Shown: one piece after another, positions 45,601 through 57,493 of the stretch
Layout: every line of letters starts with the position of its first letter
Numbering within the stretch: position 1 is the first letter of the stretch
From: Pseudopithomyces maydicus
Lineage: Eukaryota > Ascomycota > Dothideomycetes > Pleosporales > Didymosphaeriaceae
NCBI GenBank assembly: GCA_026873275.1
Contig: JANTUC010000004.1
Location: 2,604,001-2,668,000 of the forward strand
DNA: 64,000 nucleotides
Direction: 5' to 3'
Position numbers and translations under genes: made by a program
Notes under the pieces: model-generated
Database searches by the model: none
What the model saw: the letters and a program-made list of their open reading frames with translations, nothing else
Told to the model about the DNA's origin: nothing

Positions 45601-47135
45601 ACGGTACAGTGTGCTGCCGTTGTGGGTGATCGAAATTTGAGACACTTCGAGGGCGGGATGGAGTTTCATCCGTTTACGTGACCCTTTTCCTATGAGATGA
45701 CACGGTCTAATGTCTAGTAATGAGTTTTCGAATGTCTATGTTGTTTTGTTTATTGAAAAATGTAGTAGCTGAGCATGAGCTGACTGGATGAAAATGGATA
45801 GATAAAACGCTGTCACCCCTCTTGTGACAATATAAAACGTGGCGTACAGAAGGTAGGCATCGAATGTCTATATGACCTTCTCAAGTGGCCGTGTGTATAA
45901 ACAGAGGCTCACTCACCCTGAAAAACAACCTCATTACACTAATACAAGAGATGAAGGTGTTATCTCTCTGGATCTAGGGTATGATGTATTGGCAGGCCTA
46001 GATACTGAGAGATGCTCGTACGGCCACCTTTCCGTTCCTTTACCCTTCACTGCACCACAGGAAGTTACATGAAATATGACCAGGATTTTCGGCAACTCAC
46101 CCACCTCCTGCCCTCACCCGCTCCCCCCATTTTTAAATGCGGAATTGCAAATCGATCTCCCGACTATGCTATAAAGAAAAAGTTCGTATCTGCAAATAGA
46201 GAAAACCTCCAAGAAACGCTTCCAATGCCATTCTGATTATCGTCATTCATTCAGTAGAAAGAAAAAGAAGCACATATAAAAACGTGATTGAGGAAACTGA
46301 ACATCATAAAAATAAGCAGGTCGCCCGAACAAGATGCCATCTCTATGACCGAAAAGAACATCATCATCAGAGAAGAAGCAGGCTAACTGCGAAAGAAGAA
46401 AATAGTCATGAAAAGTGGAGTCCGTGGGCCGCATGGGATCCTCTGACCAAACCCTTCCCGCCCAAACTGACATAACGCCGCGAAATTGTCATTTTTGCCA
46501 ACCCGAACGAGGTGTATTTGCAATTAATGTGAAAACCCATCGTAGCTTGAGAACACCGACGTTAGAAGTGATGATCGTTTGGTCTTTGCTAGCGCCGTGA
46601 TAATGCGTAAAGAGAGGGTGCGACCCTCATGGTGGTGTGGCTTTGGATCTGTAGCCGTCTAAAGAGTAAGAAATTTTGTGCACGGCCGTAAAACGCAACA
46701 GGTGGTAATGACAAGAACATGTGGAATGCTCATAGAATGCTGCCGAGTAAGGGTGTCGCAGGTTCAAGACGACTAATATCCAGGAGGAGAGGGGGACAGG
46801 GATAAGTCTGCGCGTACGCCTCTTGAGCACTTCGGAAGGATAAATCATATTGCGCCGAGCGCGCCTCATGACTTGGCGTGACCCGGTGGATGGCTTCGTG
46901 TCTGCTCACAAAATTATCCACTTCTATTCTGGCTACGTGTCTCGCGTGTTTATCGCGGTTTTCCTATTGATATCAGAAGGCTAGGGCGTCGTGTAGGCTG
47001 ACTTGTACGTACCACCCACTTCTCTTGTGCTTGTAAAGCTCTCTCTACGTTACGTTCGTTGATAAAATCTTGCTGGTATGTCGTTGCGGTTCGAGCTACA
47101 TTATGTCAGTCTGGCATAATCTACACGACCGCCAC
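45601..47135. other. Gene-free region
   Basis: About 1.5 kb. AT-rich in 45700-46350. Short frames on both strands without motifs; no gene called. Confidence 0.4.
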
Positions 47136-48185
47136 TCACTTACGATCCACCTTAGCTTTCTTCTTGATGAAACCAAAGATGCCAGCACGTCTCTCCCCCG
47201 AATCAAGTCGGTGTCGCCTAATCTCCGACTTCCCAATGACAAGATTGTACTCGAGTGGCCGCTCGGCGACCATGAACTCTGTTGTGATAAACCTGGATGG
47301 GAATCGAGTGTCCCCAACAAGCCACAGAGCCTCAACACTGCCTATGAAGGGAAAGAAGCTTCCATCCAGAAATCTCCCTCCGCTCCCCTCAGGCACTGGG
47401 CGGAAGCCACTAGGGAAGACTTTGAGGGCGAAATCGGGATCTATAAGGTTGTATTGAGAACCAGGATCCAGTAGCACAGTCATTGGATATCGTTGCTCAT
47501 GATTTTCACTCCATATTGTTCCTTCTTTGTAGTCATCTCCTTGCGCGGTTTTAGAGGTGCTGTGTGAAGCGTGCACTCGTGTAGGTGTGAATGGGTACAA
47601 TTTGAGGAACACATTCTTGATCCACGACTTGCGTTCACGTTCTGTTCGCAAGAGGGATAGTCGAGCTTCTAAGCTGCTAGAAGAAACATTCAATCGTTCG
47701 CGACTGTCTTCGGCCTGGGGCGAAGGGGGTGAGGTGTCAGTAGTACGAATACCGCCGGTAGCATCGGGTCGCGTCTCTATGAATGATTAGATGCAATCTT
47801 TTCGAGTTCGCTATGAATGTAAAGATGTCCTTGATAGTACAAGACCACTAGACGTACCGGCACCATTGGAAGGTTGCTCCGTATGATCTGGACACTCGAC
47901 CGCGATATCCTCATCCTCGAGTGTGGGTCGGAACCAAATGAGGGGGTCATAAAGAAGTGGAATGCGTTCATCATCGACCGGGTAAACCATCTCTCGAAGC
48001 GAGGATTCCATTATATCAAGGCGTCGCGCGTCGTGACAACAACGTCGGCGGGGTTGTAGTGGAGGCGAAGATAATGTTGCGTAGGTTGATCGGTCAGATG
48101 AATAGCGATCCGAAAAACGAGCGTCGGTCTGGTCTGGAATAGGGATGAGCTCCTCGCGTCGTAGTGATATGAATCGTAAATGCAC
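47136..48185 (-). CDS. Retropepsin-like domain protein, two exons
   Basis: Exons 48185..47858 and 47776..47136, an 81-nt phase-1 intron (GTACGT..ATAG), 322 residues. The N-terminal 200 residues are polar, with Arg-rich and acidic parts (RRRCCHDARR, TLEDEDIAVECPDHTEQ), and unrecognised. The C-terminal 130 residues form a retropepsin-like domain: TVLLDPGSQYNLIDPDFA at the first strand-loop (D-P-G-S where proteases have D-T/S-G-S), a GSVEALWLVGDTRFPSRF strand pair, and LEYNLVIGKSEI for the second loop. Same fold as the gene at 42816, but not a recent copy. The start at 48185 is the first ATG of the frame; an upstream exon cannot be excluded. Retrotransposon origin of the domain is possible, but no other pol motif is near. 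Confidence 0.55.
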
Positions 48186-51100
48186 TGGTGTGCAAAGTGA
48201 TCTCAGACCTTATCCCCTCAAACGGGGGAGGGCCACGAGAGGCGCGTTGGGCGAGTGGACGGGACAACGGAGTGATGTCTCCAGCAGCTGTATGATGGCA
48301 GTCAACCAAGGAGCTCTGATTGCAGGACGTGCTGTTGGAGAAGCGCGTGGACGAGCACCTCCTGTGGCAGGGATGAAGGAGAGACGGATCCGACCGCCGA
48401 AGGGTAGGAGAGTGGTGCGCAGCGGCCAACGGGCCGCCGTTGGTCCCGTAGCCAGCGAAATAGAAAAGGAGCCCTCAATCAGACTATTAAACAGTCTAGA
48501 AAGAGATTACTGAGAAGCTACTGCAGCAGGTTGGGAGCCCAGGGTTTGTGAAACACGAGAGCAGGAGGTTTGAGGGAGAAGGTGGGGTGTGAGAACGGAG
48601 GAGACGCCAGGTGCTAGGGGATCAGTCGACAGTTGGCGCAGGCTCGCGGCTGTCTGTCCAACCAGACGGAAAGCAATAGTTTACAGCTCATGTGTCGACA
48701 AACGAAAACATGTTTCTTGCGACGACGATGGAGCTTTGTCATACGCAATGCATAAGCGCGTTTCGTGGAGACAATGCCAGTAGACCCCCCACATTGGTGC
48801 CGAGTGAAAGCCCTACGCCTTCTATGCGTGCGCGGATCGGTTCGCGAGAATCTATGGATCCAGCAGTGCCCTCGTATTTGGCCTCCACAACCGCTCTCCG
48901 AAAAGGACGGCGACAATTGTTGGAAACTGAAGCCATTCAACCAAGTAAGGCACATCTGGTAACCCGCATCAGCGCCGGGCGCATTGGATCCGATCAATGT
49001 GCCGGCCGCATCACGAGACTTTTGGTGATTATATGTTTGACTCGAGCCCCAGGATCAATGAATCGTCTTTCGCTATCCTTGACCATTGACCAGTCTGTAG
49101 GCCACTTGGCAAATCAAATGGTAGCTCGACAGATGCCCTGTGTCCCTGGGGAAGATGCATGTCTGTGTCAGCTGCAACGCTCCCGCCATGGGCGATCGGC
49201 CTCGGTGTGACCAGCGCAGAATATCACGAACTGCAAACTCTCAGGCTGCACTCGATATAGCACCGGATCCAATGACCAGGGACAGTGCAATGCTATGCAG
49301 TGTGCATCTACCGCCCCAGGATGCTGTGTTCGCATAGCAACCCTCGAATTGACGCTTCGGTCCATGCTTCCAGGCGATCGTGCTGCTCCGCTCGTGGAAA
49401 ATTAAGCTATGTTGAAACCCATGTCTACCTGCAGGATTTTCGCAGGCATGAGAAGCAACATCGCATTGGCTTTTCAGGTGATATCGTGGAGTGGGGGAAT
49501 CAGCCATCAGTACGATCTGTGAGGCGGCGCAGGCTTCGTGGGCGCAATCTGGAGCCTCGTGACTGGTCGAGACCCGTGGGATGGCGCAAGCGACGTGTAC
49601 ATGCAGCACTGTTCGTGGGCCCCAGCCTCGTTGCGTTCCCTGTTTTCTTGGCCATTGATAGCTCTTGCTCGAAATCCATGAAATCCGCCTCTTTAGCTTT
49701 CCTCCTTGTCATTCCAAAGCTTTGCAATTCTTTTTCATCCGTGGCTCGCATGGTCCATTGCAGTGCCGTCGCATGTCCGAATCTGTGTCCAGGCCAGCTT
49801 GTATTGTACAGCATCCCAGAAACCCCGCAGACCGTAGGAGCAGAACTCTAAATATGTAGCTTCATCAGACAATTTTTCGAAGTCGAGTTTCTCACACGAC
49901 TGGAGGAAAGCATTTTTCGTGTTTTGTCTGCCTGTGCCGGCTAGCGACCGAGTTTCGTACCAACACCCCATTCCTTCTAACGAGTTTTGGGTTAATGACA
50001 ACGACAGAAAACTTGTGTTAACCCTTGCAAAGTGTTGCGAGTCACGCCAGTACATATAGCAGCCGTTCAGATAATACTATCGTCCGTCCAATTGAATGAA
50101 ACAACTAGAGCGAAGGATCGTAGAATAGGGGACGCGTGGCTCTTTCATGTGAAGCGCAGTAAAATCGTGCATAGGGAGACCGTCGACAGGAAATCGTCAA
50201 TGTCGGGAGATAGAAAGAAAATGCCAGCTACGAAGCCCTTGAGATGCATTGCGGTCTCCATACGTAATTATAAGGTAACCGTCACGTTGTACAGCCCCTC
50301 ATAATCGTACCTAGAAGACCTGTCATCGCATCGATGGTGGTACAGTGTAACGAGATTGGTTCCACAGGACTTACAAAGTTTGCAACTCGAACAGATCGCC
50401 GAAGATGGAGATGCAATTGCTGGGACGGTGAATATGTGTAGACTCTGGCCAGACGAATGATGACGGAGGCGGACCGCATTGATGCTACAGGCTGGCGGAC
50501 ACACCCGAGGCGCAATGTGTGTGCTAGCTGCATGTGCTTTATGCAAGACGAACTGGTAAAGTGTACTTCTTTCCTCTTTTCTTCTTTCCATCGCTATTAC
50601 TGACATATTCGATAGATGTTTTCATGATGGTGTTCTTTATCAACGTTTCACAATCCGCGGTAGTCCGTCCAAGCTGTGGCCTGGAAAGCTGCATGGAAAT
50701 TTGCCTTCCATAGCTTCAGTAGGTGGTAGTTGAAATGCTTCTGGCGATCGCCTAGATATTTCCAGAGAGCAGACTTCCAAAGATTGGATTATATATCGTG
50801 CAGGCATCCGTGCAGGTGCGTCATGTTAGCGGCCTCGTTCCCTCATTGGGGTGGTTGCCTTGACCAGCCCACGCACAGTGGTGAGATCAGTTATCAGGAG
50901 AGCTTCTGGACGTTCGCACTGAATACGGTTAACGACATGGATTGCTGGGCATGTCTCAAATGACAGGTCAGGGTAGGTCATCTAGCAATGTCTTACATGT
51001 TTGATGTAGACAGCCACATAGCAGCCCCGAACAAAACTTTTATACAATCACCAAGCCGCGCAGGCAGCCCCGCAAACTGCCCGAAATTTTTCCTAATGTC

Positions 51101-51909
51101 TTTAATGCAATTTTGAACTGCTACAATGAAAGGCAGAAAAGTTCGAGGGAGTGTGCAGTCCCAGGGAGCGTTTAGGTCAACCAGCACAAGAACAACACAT
51201 AATTAAAAGAAAGAACATCTTCTCCATCCCACGATACCTTCTTCAAGCAAACTAGGATTGCGGCTCTATTCAACCATAATAACGTTAATCGGCAGACCAC
51301 ATCTTCTTGCAATGCTTCCTTGCATAAAGCAACCCAGTATTATCATCGTAAGGGCCTAGCCAGATTACACCAACTCTAGTCAAAGGCAAACTATGCGCTA
51401 CGGATCTATTAAAAGGAGAGCCAAAACAATAGACAAAATATATAAGGATAATATATTTATTAACCTTCGCTGTTAACTCACCATCACCTTCACCTCCTCT
51501 TCCCCTTCAACTCCAACCCCCCCCCCCCTAACAAAAACAAATAAGCTCTCTCTCTACGTACCAGCCCCTATTCCCACTACTAAGTAAAAAAATCCAAAAA
51601 CATACAACAGCGGGGATTCGCTAGTGGTCACCCACCTAACTACTAATCCGCCGGTATCCTGCTTATATATGGCTGAGCGGACGGGAAGCCTAGTTCTCAA
51701 GATCCTATGGTCGTATGTGGTATTAGATGGGAAGAATGGCGCTCATATCCTCGGGAAACTGGGGGATGGTGAATGAGAAGCGGGAACCACATTGTCATGC
51801 GGGTTGTGGATAGGTAGTTGGCAAAGGCCTATCTTACAATTCTACAGCTCTACATATACATATTTACATACATATCTATACTATACATTTTAATCAGTCT
51901 CCTCCCCGC
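48186..51909. other. Long gene-free region, possible coding relic
   Basis: About 3.7 kb. On the minus strand at 50055..49500 two overlapping frames (KNAFLQSCEKLDFEKLSDEA, then FGMTRRKAKEADFMDFEQEL) have protein-like composition and could be one gene with a frame break, but I recognise no family. A C12 homopolymer lies at 51517-51528. AT-rich from 51180 to 51620. Nothing else supported. Confidence 0.35.
51517..51528. repeat. Poly-C tract (12)
   Basis: Uninterrupted run of twelve C; in an assembly with homopolymer problems its length is unreliable. Confidence 0.8.
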
Positions 51910-53054
51910 CTAGGTTTTTTTACCCTTCAACATCCCAACCACACGCTGATTGCCCCCTCCCACAGGTCGCCCCGAGATGCTACTCCGCTCAATCCTCACC
52001 ACGCCCCCGCACGCCATCCTCGCCAGGAGCGCTTCTTCCTCTTTCGACGCACCACCAGCGGGAGCAACCAGCTTCCCTACCCAAAGCGCCTCCGTGCCTT
52101 CTCCTCTCAATGCATCCCTATCCACGACACTAAACTCGTTAAGTATGAGCCGCTCTCCATTCCCCAGCGTACACCACGGCTCCCCAATCGCGCGGCGCAC
52201 CTTAACCAAGCGGTCCAGCGTCGTCGTCGAGAACTCGACCTGCTGGTCCGTCTTCGCAATCTTCCCCGCGTGATCGATTGGGCCCGTGGCATCATTATAC
52301 CACCCCACGTCCTTCAGCGGCGGCACGAACGCCCCTTTTTTCAGCACATCAACGAGCATGCTCGCGCCTTCTTCGCCCAGCCTCTGCGTCAGGACATCCG
52401 CGCTCATGCCAGCTGGTATAGGGATACCCGGCGCAGGTGTCTGCGCGAGGACGACGCCGCCGTCGAACTGCGAGGGGTGCAGCGTCTGCACCGAGACACC
52501 GGTGTGCGACCGCCCTCTCAGTATGGCGTGTTGAATGGGCGCGGGGCCTTTGAGGTCGGGCAGCAGGGAGGGGTGCACGTTGAGGCCGCCGTAGCGGGCT
52601 AGATTTAGGATGCGCGGGGGCACGAACAGGCCGAAGGAGACCGCGATTATGAGGTCGATTTGCGAGGGGGCGTCCATCCCGTGAAGGTGTCGATTGTATG
52701 TGTGGGACAGCGTTCTTCTGCTGCGGCGCTTTGGATGGGAACTACACATCATGCATTCATCAGCACCGTCTCGCACTGGTATTCCAACAAGCAGGCGACC
52801 ACCGCACCTTCACGCAACACCTTCAACCCGCGCCCCGTCCGCTTCGCCGGCCGGTGCACGACATCGAGCTCGCCAATGAGTTCCGGGTTGTCCCTCTTCA
52901 GCCGTGCCAGCGCGCGCAGCGACGCGATGCTAAAGTCGTCGGAGCCGCAGAACAGGATGCTGAGCGGGGAGCGGCGCGGCGCGGCGCTGGGAGTGAATCG
53001 GCGATGCAGCGTGGGGGGTCCGGCGCGGATGGAGCAGAGTGGCCTCTGCAGCAT
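51910..53054 (-). CDS. FMT1: Mitochondrial methionyl-tRNA formyltransferase; frame break
   Basis: Formylates initiator Met-tRNA in mitochondria using 10-formyl-THF. Exons 53054..52808 and 52741..51910, a 66-nt phase-1 intron. A Ser/Arg-rich presequence (MLQRPLCSIRAGPP) precedes the Rossmann start ILFCGSDDFSIASLRAL. The catalytic core is clear in exon 2: DLIIAVSFGLFVPP, GGLNVHPSLLPDLKGPAPIQ, HTGVSVQTLHPSQFDGGVVL. The C-terminal domain continues to GMLKGKKT. Upstream of QIDLII the frame changes: the run of five G (plus strand) at 52666-52670 lacks one base, within TGWTPPSQIDLII. Corrected length 359 residues, normal. The Asn/His/Asp catalytic set is represented by NVHPSLLP and the FDGG segment. 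Divergent from CCZ1. Confidence 0.88.
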
Positions 53055-53463
53055 CGTGGGATCGCGATTGAGGGTGGGAAGCAGGCGGTTGCGCTGCAGC
53101 GGATCTGCGATCTAGGCTTGGCGAGCCGATGCGCGCTGAGTTCTAGATCGCATGGTTGCGGCGGCGGACGGGGTGGTCCTGGGTAGATGCGGTGTGCTGA
53201 TGGACAGGAGCGAAACAGGATAAGGTGGTTTCGGTCGTTGTCATTGTCGTTGTCGTTGTGGGCTTCGTCGTCGTGTGACTTTGGTCAGTCACTCAGTCAG
53301 TCGGGCAGTCAGGCAGTCCGCAGTCTTCCAGTGCGTGAGCTCTCTGCGCGTGTGCGGAGTTGTCAGGCACCTCCGCGAGTGACGCCATAGCATCCATCCG
53401 GCGAATATCCTCCTCTCCCGCGCCTCGCCCCGCGAATACAATACGCGCGCGCAAATACCACGC
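53055..53463. other. FMT1-CCZ1 divergent intergenic region
   Basis: About 410 bp with both promoters. It includes short simple repeats: TCGTTGTCGTTGTCGTTGT-like at 53237-53262 and CAGTCAGTCGGGCAGTCAGG at 53292-53312. Confidence 0.5.
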
Positions 53464-56213
53464 ATGTCGTCGACGGCGATTCCAAAGGTCGTGCCTGCAC
53501 ACCTGTCCTTCCTCGCTATTTATAATCCCGCGCTCGGGACTTCGGACGAGACGTTCCATAATCAGATTGTGTTCTACTATTCCAAAGCTGCGAGGGCGCG
53601 GTCCAGGATCCATGGAAGCGACGCGCGGGCTGAGCGCGAGCTGAAGGAGCAGGAGAATGAGAAGCTGCGGCAAGTTGGGTTGGCGCAGGGCATGGTTGGG
53701 TTTGCGCGGTATGTTGCAACTGTGATAAGGTTGTGGGTAGACCGCGGGGTTGATTCATAGCAGGAGCTTCTCAGACGACGCCGCGGTAGACTCGGTCGAG
53801 ACGCAAAAGTCGCGCATAGTATTACATGAACTGGAAAAGGGGTGGTGGATACTGGCTGTAGGTTACTGGGAACGATGTCAATATACATGACTGACGAGAA
53901 GCAGTCCATCGACCTCACACAGCTCCCCGCGCATACCCAACCTGGCACCGGGAACGGCGATACAAACTCTCAACCCGCCGTCGAATACTCGTCGCGAGAA
54001 GTCAGCCCCCCGGCGCTTCTGATACAGCAGCTGGTTCGGGCACACAACATCTTCCTCCTCCACCATGGCATGTCCCTTTGGGGGATGTTCGAGAAGCACA
54101 ACCGCACAAAGTTCTGCAACATACTGGAAAAATACTGGTCGCGATTTTCCAACAACTGGGACGTGCTCCTACATGGTAGCCCCGCGGTAGACATCTACAA
54201 TGGCATGAAGCTCGCGGCAGGCGGCGAGTTGGGCATGGGCGTGGGCGAGGAAGAGTGGGGCAGCGGAGAGCGTCTTGTGCTTGAGGACTTTGTACAAAAG
54301 ACAGAAGGCCTAGTCGACCTGATCGTGTCTCGATTCGGCGAGCCCTCGTCCACTCAAGACCCTAAGCGGTCTGTCGATGCGAACGAGCACAGCGACCTGA
54401 CGGATCTGGAGCCTTGGATTGGTAGCGGCAGAACACCTGGTGCTGCAGACGGCATTGTCTTTTCGGGGGTGGGCGCCATTACTAGACGGTCACTACGCGA
54501 TACTTCACAATGGATTGAAACGATCTATTCGCATGGAGAGTATGCGTATGGAGTCAGAGATAATCCGACAACGGATCGGAAAAGGCGAAGACGAAAGGAG
54601 CCCCCAACGTCGCCATCACCAGACCCAGCGCCACGAACGGCCAGGCGGAAGGACGTATCAAATGGTCAACCTTCGACAGCAAATATAGCACCTCCTTCAG
54701 CGCCCATGATTCCCCCGGACATTGCCAGGCGCGTGGAGACGTCTCTTGACAAAGCATCCAGTGCTGTCGAATCGTCACAGGGCAACGCAACGGATAAGCA
54801 AGAGCCGCTACTTGCATCGTTGGGGGACACCGAAACCTGGATGAAGTATCTCACATTGGGGTACGGCACAGCATGGGGCTCTCGAAAAGCTGCCTCCGAC
54901 GAACCAGCCGCTCCACAGAAGCCCGCTACCGAAGACCCCTCGCCCGCGGCACCCATGCGCTACGTCGATCCTGAGCCCGACGTCGACCATGCCGCAGAGA
55001 GGCTGAAGACGCAGATTCGACAGGAGAATGCCGGATACTTTGTCATTGGTCTCAAAGGCGACATGGAGGAAGGCGAGGGCGACGATTCCAATGAAGACGG
55101 CGACTGGAACAATCGCACGCTCCTGCGTACCGTCCACGTGCAACCCACCGACGAGAGCACCCCCGAGACACCCGGCACAGGCGACGACTCCTCGCCGCAG
55201 TACGAAAAAACTTCAACCTCAGAAACGTCACCACCTCGAAGCTTAGGCGACTTCGTCCCGTAATCTACGTAGTAAGTCCCCACGCCCCCAACCTTCCACC
55301 ATCCCATCTCACTAGCTAACTAACCACCCCCTCAGCACCGCCCCTTCATCTACACCTTCCTCTTCCGCCACCGCACCGAATCCCTCACAATGGCCTCCTT
55401 CTACCGCAACCTCCACACCTTCTTCTCACCGCTCCACCGCCCCCTCTCCCTCAGCACCTCCCCCGACAAAATCCTCGCCCGCATCTTCTCCTCCTCCACC
55501 CCCTACACCACCACCTCCTCGCACAAGGGCGCCGCCCCAAACACCCAGCCCATCTACGACCTCGTCTACGACCCCCGCACCCTCACCGTGCACTCCAGCC
55601 TGCCCAACATCCCCGACCCGGGGACCCTCACTGCGGAAGGCCTGGGTGGCGGGAGCGCGGGATGGAGCCGCGTCGAGGCGCTGAACGTGCACGCGCAGAT
55701 TCTGGCGACGGTGGGGAGTACGCGGCGGACGATGGCGGAGATCGAGCGCACGTGTAAGACGGGGCGGGGGTGGTGGGTGGTGTGGATGCGGTTGAGGCCG
55801 TCGGAGGAGGGCGGTGGGGATGTGCCTTCTTCCGCATCCACCTCCCTTCCTTCCTCCTCCCTGCCTTCCTCCTCCCTGCCTTCCTCCTCCAGGCCCTCAA
55901 CAGCGTCAACGCCAACACTTCACGCGCAATCCTCGGATCCTCAAACCCAAACCCAAAACGGAAACCAAAACCAAAACGGAAGAAATGAAAACGAAGTTTT
56001 CCAAACCGCCCTCCTCCGCGAAGCCTTCCTCGTCCGCAAAGCGCGCGACGCCGAAGCTGCCTCGAGACAGGGTGGGAGCGGGGCGTTTGGCATTTGGGGG
56101 GAGAGGGATCGGACGGGGGCAAGGCCGCGGGGTGGGGGCCGAGGGGGCTGGCGGAGGGGATTGGGATCGATGCGAGGAGGTATGTGGAGGGGTTGTTGAG
56201 CTTGAATCGGTAG
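53464..56213 (+). CDS. CCZ1: Vacuolar fusion protein CCZ1; two frame breaks
   Basis: Longin-domain subunit of the Mon1-Ccz1 exchange factor that activates the Rab7 GTPase Ypt7 on late endosomes, vacuoles and autophagosomes. Exons: 53464..53708, 53764 (or 53761)..53857, 53905..55271 and 55336..56213. The start is typical (VPAHLSFLAIYNPALGTSDE, NQIVFYYS), followed by LHELEKGWWILA and SIDLTQLP across the second intron. A long acidic/Pro-rich middle with WMKYLTLGYGTAWG leads to HRPFIYTFLFRHRT and the DARRYVEGLLSLNR end. One A is missing at 55205-55210, just before the third intron, and one G in the G-runs at about 56097-56147. With both, every exon sum is divisible by three. A Ser/Pro repeat (LPSSSLPSSSLPSSS) lies near residue 800. 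Confidence 0.85.
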
Positions 56214-57493
56214 GTGGGTGGTGTGATGGGGAGAAGGGGAGGGTCACGTGATGGATGAGTGTCGGGATGGATGAGTGATGGATGGGATGGGATGGGTGAC
56301 GGGTGGGTCGATAAGGTGAACGAACAGAACGGTGGAGCGGTGGAGCGTGGGAACTGCGCAGGGCAGGGCAGGTGCGTGCATGCGTGCGTTATCAGCATGG
56401 CAAGTATCGCATAGAAGCATAGGCATAGACTAGCATTGCATCGCATCGCATAGCATAGTTAATACGTTCATACACACACAAATACCAATACCAGAATATC
56501 CAATGTACATCCAGCCCATCCCATCCACCCTCCCAGCATGCTAAACTACCTACCTACTTACCCACTCCACATATGTACAAAACGAGTAAGTAGTAGGTAT
56601 GTACATACAACGCCGAGAACACCCCCTCAGCACGCATCGCGCAGAATGCCCGTCCCGTCAATCCGGCGTCAAGCCGGCGTCAAGCCTAGCTATCGACTCC
56701 CCCCAAACAGGCTGGTCGTCCACCCCCCGGGTCGAACTAGCCGCTCAGGGCCGCGTCGCGAACCCCACTTTGCCGCTCAACATCACAGGAGGGAGGGGAT
56801 AGACCATGTATGTACAGTATGGAGATGCGCATACACGTCGAGCAGTATGTATCTATGTATGCATCGTCTGGGCTGGCAGCGCGACTGCAAGCTGCATCTC
56901 GCACCCACGGCGTGACTGCATTTTTCCGCCTGCAATCGTCCATATCCATGCGCTCTTTGTTCAGGGTTAAACCGAGAGAAATAGGTAGCGAGATAGATGG
57001 AGGACCCCCTCTCTCCCGCTCCACGGACATCGGACGGACTTCCAGACCCGCATTGACGTCGCTGGTTGCGGATCGCGGTGAGCGATAATTACTAGAGCGA
57101 CCGAGGACGCGTGATCGTCTTCCCTGGGCCGCGATTTGCTTTGCTTTTACGTACCTCTGTCCTTCATACGTGCATACGTACTTCGACTTCTGGTTGTCTT
57201 TCGCAGCATCGTCGCGTCTTTTGTTAGTCGTCCGCAAACGGTGGTGTCGCTCGCTCTCTCGCATCAATCGCATCGCCTCAATCGCATCGCATTAATCGCA
57301 GCGTACCAGCTGAATTCCCCGGGTCGTCTTAACTGATCAGCACCCACCGATTTAATCTTCATCCTATATGATCCCATGAGTTTCGGGCCTTCCGTCCATT
57401 GATACCCGCAGCATTGCGTCGCGAAGCGCTGCCGTGCATCGCAAACATCCACCATACGTAGTAGGAGGGAGGAACCCCGATTAATCACACATA
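56214..57493. other. Intergenic region
   Basis: About 1.3 kb, rich in short simple motifs: GATGGATG at 56252-56290, GCATCGCATAGCATAG at 56440-56455, and ATCGCATCGC repeats at 57258-57300. The last 100 bp would be the protease promoter. No gene called. Confidence 0.4.

Noticed and set aside
48614..49851. Plus- and minus-strand frames of 120-190 codons
   Set aside because: No motif, conflicting strands and no splice structure.
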